This document shows positions 5,954 through 6,284 of a DNA stretch of 6,284 nucleotides, one piece after another (position 1 is the first letter of the stretch; every line of letters starts with the position of its first letter). Made by a program: the position numbers and the translations under genes. The notes under the pieces are model-generated. The model did no database searches. It saw only the letters and a list, made by a program, of their open reading frames with translations, and had not been told where the DNA came from. The stretch is from Bacteroidetes bacterium UBA1312 (lineage in GTDB: Bacteria; Bacteroidota; Bacteroidia; Chitinophagales; Chitinophagaceae): assembly GCA_002307135.1 (NCBI GenBank), contig DBTQ01000038.1, positions 1 to 6,284 of the forward strand, read 5' to 3'.

Positions 5954-6284
5954 ATGAGAAAAAAATCGACACAAGAGTCTTTCTACCAAAGCAAATATGG
6001 GAATGCGCCTAAAGATGGCGACAACAAAGATGGCGAATCAGCAAAACGTCCTTATGATGGCGAACGTAAACCATACGCAAGAAAAGAGGGAGAAGAGGGC
6101 AAGCGTCCTTTCGAAAAGAGAGGAGACAAACCGTTTGAAGGAAAACGTCCTTATGATGGTGAACACAAACCATACGCAAGAAAAGAAGGTGAAGAGAGCA
6201 AGCGTCCTTTCGAAAAAAGAGGAGACAAACCGTTTGAAGGGAAACGCCCTTATGATGGTGAACGCAAACCATACGCAAGGAAAG
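5954..6284 (+). CDS. Repeat-rich charged protein, cut by window edge; possibly N-terminus of an RsuA/RluB-type pseudouridine synthase
   Basis: 110 codons are visible and the frame is open to the window end. After a lead of 30 residues (MRKKSTQESFYQSKYGNAPK then a Asp/Lys/Gly stretch) comes a 33-residue tandem repeat: unit 1 at 31-63, unit 2 at 64-96, and the first 14 residues of unit 3. Each unit holds KRPYDGE[RH]KPYARK and KRPFEKRGDKPFEG, so the unit itself contains a rougher inner repeat of KRP[YF]...KP[YF]. The region is rich in Lys, Arg, Glu, Asp, Gly and Pro, has no Cys or Trp, and must be disordered. Bacteroidota rRNA pseudouridine synthases of the RsuA/RluB family often carry such N-terminal tails; this assignment is inference because no catalytic domain is visible. 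Other RNA-binding proteins, such as helicases, have similar tails, though usually C-terminal. An in-frame GTG at 5936 is a less likely start. Confidence 0.6.
   Translation, partial: MRKKSTQESFYQSKYGNAPKDGDNKDGESAKRPYDGERKPYARKEGEEGKRPFEKRGDKPFEGKRPYDGEHKPYARKEGEESKRPFEKRGDKPFEGKRPYDGERKPYARK
6044..6284 (+). repeat. 99-base in-frame tandem repeat, 2.4 copies visible
   Basis: Copy 1 spans 6044-6142, copy 2 spans 6143-6241, and a third begins at 6242 and runs off the window. Copies 1 and 2 differ at 8 of 99 bases by my hand count; five are silent, and the rest change only two residues (Arg to His, Gly to Ser). The period is a multiple of three, so gain or loss of copies keeps the reading frame. 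The number of copies beyond the window is unknown. Confidence 0.93.

Noticed and set aside
6009..6278. Open 89-codon frame on the minus strand at the right end
   Set aside because: It is antisense to the tandem-repeat coding sequence and repeats with the same 33-codon period; the plus frame has the promoter, the start and the typical disordered-tail composition.

Overview
The window looks like chromosomal housekeeping DNA from a Bacteroidota bacterium, probably in or near the Chitinophagaceae; the family placement is inference. Three things point there. Several start regions are preceded by the Bacteroidota promoter core TAnnTTTG (966-973 and 3854-3861 on the minus strand, 3908-3915 and 5901-5908 on the plus strand). 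Shine-Dalgarno sequences are lacking. The two exported proteins have signal peptides ending in Phe-Ala-Gln or Tyr-Ala-Gln. The DNA is AT-rich, especially between genes.

Layout: (1) 1-926, minus strand: rplC (L3, cut by the window edge) preceded by rpsJ (S10), the start of an S10-type ribosomal operon with its own promoter just upstream of rpsJ. (2) 1113-2378, minus: rarA (mgsA), a AAA+ replication-repair ATPase. (3) 2481-3071, plus: an exported thioredoxin-fold protein with a CEHC motif. (4) 3098-3847, minus: an MlaE-type lipid-transport permease standing without its ATPase or MCE partner. (5) 3941-4153, plus: a 70-residue exported or membrane protein with a CTVC motif. (6) 4143-5084, minus: a ten-helix EamA/DMT transporter whose 3' end overlaps gene 5 by 11 bases. 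(7) 5199-5813, minus: rnhB (RNase HII) with all catalytic residues. (8) 5954-6284, plus: the start of a protein with a 33-residue tandem repeat, perhaps the disordered N-terminal tail of an RsuA/RluB-type rRNA pseudouridine synthase.

Apart from rpsJ-rplC, most genes seem to be separate transcription units, with alternating strands, divergent promoter regions and convergent ends. rpsJ/rplC serve translation, rarA and rnhB serve genome maintenance, and mlaE and the two CxxC proteins act at the cell envelope. No mobile element, CRISPR array, tRNA, rRNA gene or defence system was seen, and I find no convincing new multi-gene system. The most unusual items are the near-identical 99-base coding repeats at the right end, a perfect 28-base palindrome directly before the EamA gene, and the almost leaderless start of mlaE. 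No stretch longer than 300 bases lacks a gene; the longest gap is 927-1112.
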